Below, piece after piece: positions 6,034-6,932 of a DNA stretch of 6,932 nucleotides (position 1 is its first letter; each line of letters begins with the position of its first letter). The position numbers were made by a program, and so were the translations under genes. The notes below the pieces were generated by a model. That model was given only the letters and a program-made list of their open reading frames with translations. It did no database searches and had not been told where the DNA came from. This stretch comes from an uncultured Microbacteriaceae bacterium (lineage in GTDB: Bacteria; Actinomycetota; Actinomycetes; Actinomycetales; Microbacteriaceae): NCBI GenBank assembly GCA_943914115.1, contig CALUAU010000108.1, positions 1 to 6,932 of the forward strand, written 5' to 3'.

Positions 6034-6575
6034 TTGACGGCTGCTTCGCCACCGGAGCGGCCGCCCCGATCAACACGCAACTTCGGCGGCTCTCCCCTGA
6101 ACGGTTGCCAGGCTGAGCGCTCGGCCTCGTTGAGACGGCGCGGGCGCTGGGTTTCGGCATCGATAAACACGATCGATGAGCGGGCCACAGTGTGCAGGAT
6201 GCGCGGCCCGTGCGCAACCGGGCTCCACACCTCGTAGGCGATCTCAGCCGATGCCGCACCGAGCTGGCTCACCCAGATCTGCACATCCAATGGTTCGGGA
6301 TAGTGCGGGATGGGCGCCCGATAATCAATTGCATGCCCGGCAATCAGGGTGAGGGTGTCGCCACCGTTACCAGCATCCACGATGCCCATCGGGCGGTTCG
6401 TCTCAGCGCCAGGCTGTGGTTTCCAAAACGCTGCAATACGTGCTTCTTCAAGCAGCGTGAACAGCGTGGCGTTATTGACGTGACCGTATGCATCCAGGTC
6501 GCGCCACCGAACTGGCACGGCCACGTGGAATCGGCGTTCGCCGTCCACGTGGCCGCTTTCGAATGTCTCCAGCAT
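6030..6575 (-). CDS. Acyl-CoA thioesterase, hotdog fold (4HBT family)
   Basis: This is a probable cytoplasmic acyl-CoA thioesterase, 181 aa, consisting of one hotdog domain. The family signature is RWRDLDAYGHVNN at residues 23-35, where Asp28 is the likely catalytic acid by analogy with 4-hydroxybenzoyl-CoA thioesterase, followed by LFTLLEEARIAAFW. A central IDYRAPIPHYPEPLDVQIWV (83-102) and SSIVFIDAETQRPRRL (133-148) match the later strands of the fold. The C-terminal 20 residues are polar and basic and probably disordered. The ATG at 6575 shares its A with the TAA of the upstream ABC-F gene (TAATG), and no Shine-Dalgarno is obvious, so coupling is likely. The physiological acyl substrate cannot be read from the sequence. 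Confidence 0.87.
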   Translation of the reverse strand: MLETFESGHVDGERRFHVAVPVRWRDLDAYGHVNNATLFTLLEEARIAAFWKPQPGAETNRPMGIVDAGNGGDTLTLIAGHAIDYRAPIPHYPEPLDVQIWVSQLGAASAEIAYEVWSPVAHGPRILHTVARSSIVFIDAETQRPRRLNEAERSAWQPFRGEPPKLRVDRGGRSGGEAAVK

Positions 6576-6932
6576 TAGTCGCGAGTGAGCTTTCGGTAGG
6601 TGACTCGCGACGGCTTCGCTGCTTCGGGGCCGAGGCGCTCAATCTTGTTCGCCTCGTAGCCCTCGAAATTGCCCTCAAACCAGTACCAGTTCGACGGGTT
6701 CTCGTCGGTGCCCTCATAGGCGAGGATGTGCGTGGCCACGCGGTCGAGGAACCACCGGTCGTGGGTGATCACCACGGCACAGCCGGGGAACTCGAGCAGC
6801 GCGTTCTCAAGACTCGACAGCGTTTCAACGTCGAGGTCGTTTGTGGGTTCGTCAAGCAGCAGCAGGTTACCGCCCTGTTTGAGCGTGAGCGCCAGGTTCA
6901 GCCGGTTGCGCTCACCGCCGGAGAGCACCTTG
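6575..6932 (-). CDS. ettA: EttA-type ABC-F ATPase, C-terminal part (cut by window edge)
   Basis: About 118 C-terminal codons of an ABC-F protein are visible, and the 5' part lies beyond 6932. The family binds the ribosomal E site, and EttA gates the first elongation step according to ATP/ADP level. The visible part covers the second ATPase domain from the signature (K-VLSGGERNR), Walker B LLLLDEPTNDLD, and the switch His in VVITHDRWFLDRVAT. The family tail GNFEGYEANKIERLG with PSRVTYRKL resembles the E. coli EttA ending. There are no membrane segments, as usual for ABC-F. EttA is typically about 555 aa, so roughly one fifth is seen. Other ABC-F subgroups share these ATPase motifs, but the C-terminal tail favours EttA. 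Confidence 0.92.
   Translation of the reverse strand, partial: KVLSGGERNRLNLALTLKQGGNLLLLDEPTNDLDVETLSSLENALLEFPGCAVVITHDRWFLDRVATHILAYEGTDENPSNWYWFEGNFEGYEANKIERLGPEAAKPSRVTYRKLTRD

Overview
The window looks like chromosomal DNA of a high-GC actinobacterium, most likely Microbacteriaceae-like. The support is a base composition of about 60% GC by eye, a lipoprotein-type solute-binding protein, GTG starts, and an ABC-F / thioesterase / conserved-unknown gene cluster that I recall from that group. The taxon is an inference. Every confidently called gene is on the minus strand, so the window reads biologically from right (6932) to left (1).

Reading in transcription order, positions 6932-5362 hold a translationally coupled cluster. 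It contains the 3' end of an EttA-type ABC-F ATPase gene, a hotdog-fold acyl-CoA thioesterase (6575-6030), and a conserved protein of unknown function (6033-5362). Neighbouring genes overlap as TAATG and ATGA. About 105 bases past the last stop is a 17-bp hairpin (5218-5257) that is continuous only in the minus-strand RNA, a plausible terminator. Beside it sits a second dyad (5278-5306). Next comes gdhA, an NADP-type glutamate dehydrogenase (5127-3772), which assimilates ammonium into glutamate.

Positions 3709-193 form a thiamine import operon. A TPP riboswitch aptamer (3621-3709) precedes thiB (lipoprotein binding protein), thiP (fused two-domain permease) and thiQ (ATPase). Spacing is 4 bp between thiB and thiP and an ATGA overlap between thiP and thiQ. 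Between aptamer and thiB the leader contains a 6-bp hairpin that captures the thiB Shine-Dalgarno sequence exactly. This indicates that TPP shuts off import by blocking translation initiation rather than by terminating transcription.

The left end (1-192) has no complete gene. It carries a weak promoter-like pair, a possible folded leader with a 10-codon ORF, and an open frame starting at 38 that encodes a hydrophobic N-terminus and runs off the window.

I see no mobile element, CRISPR array, tRNA, rRNA or new defence-like system. The least conventional parts are the regulatory RNA and DNA structures in the three intergenic regions.
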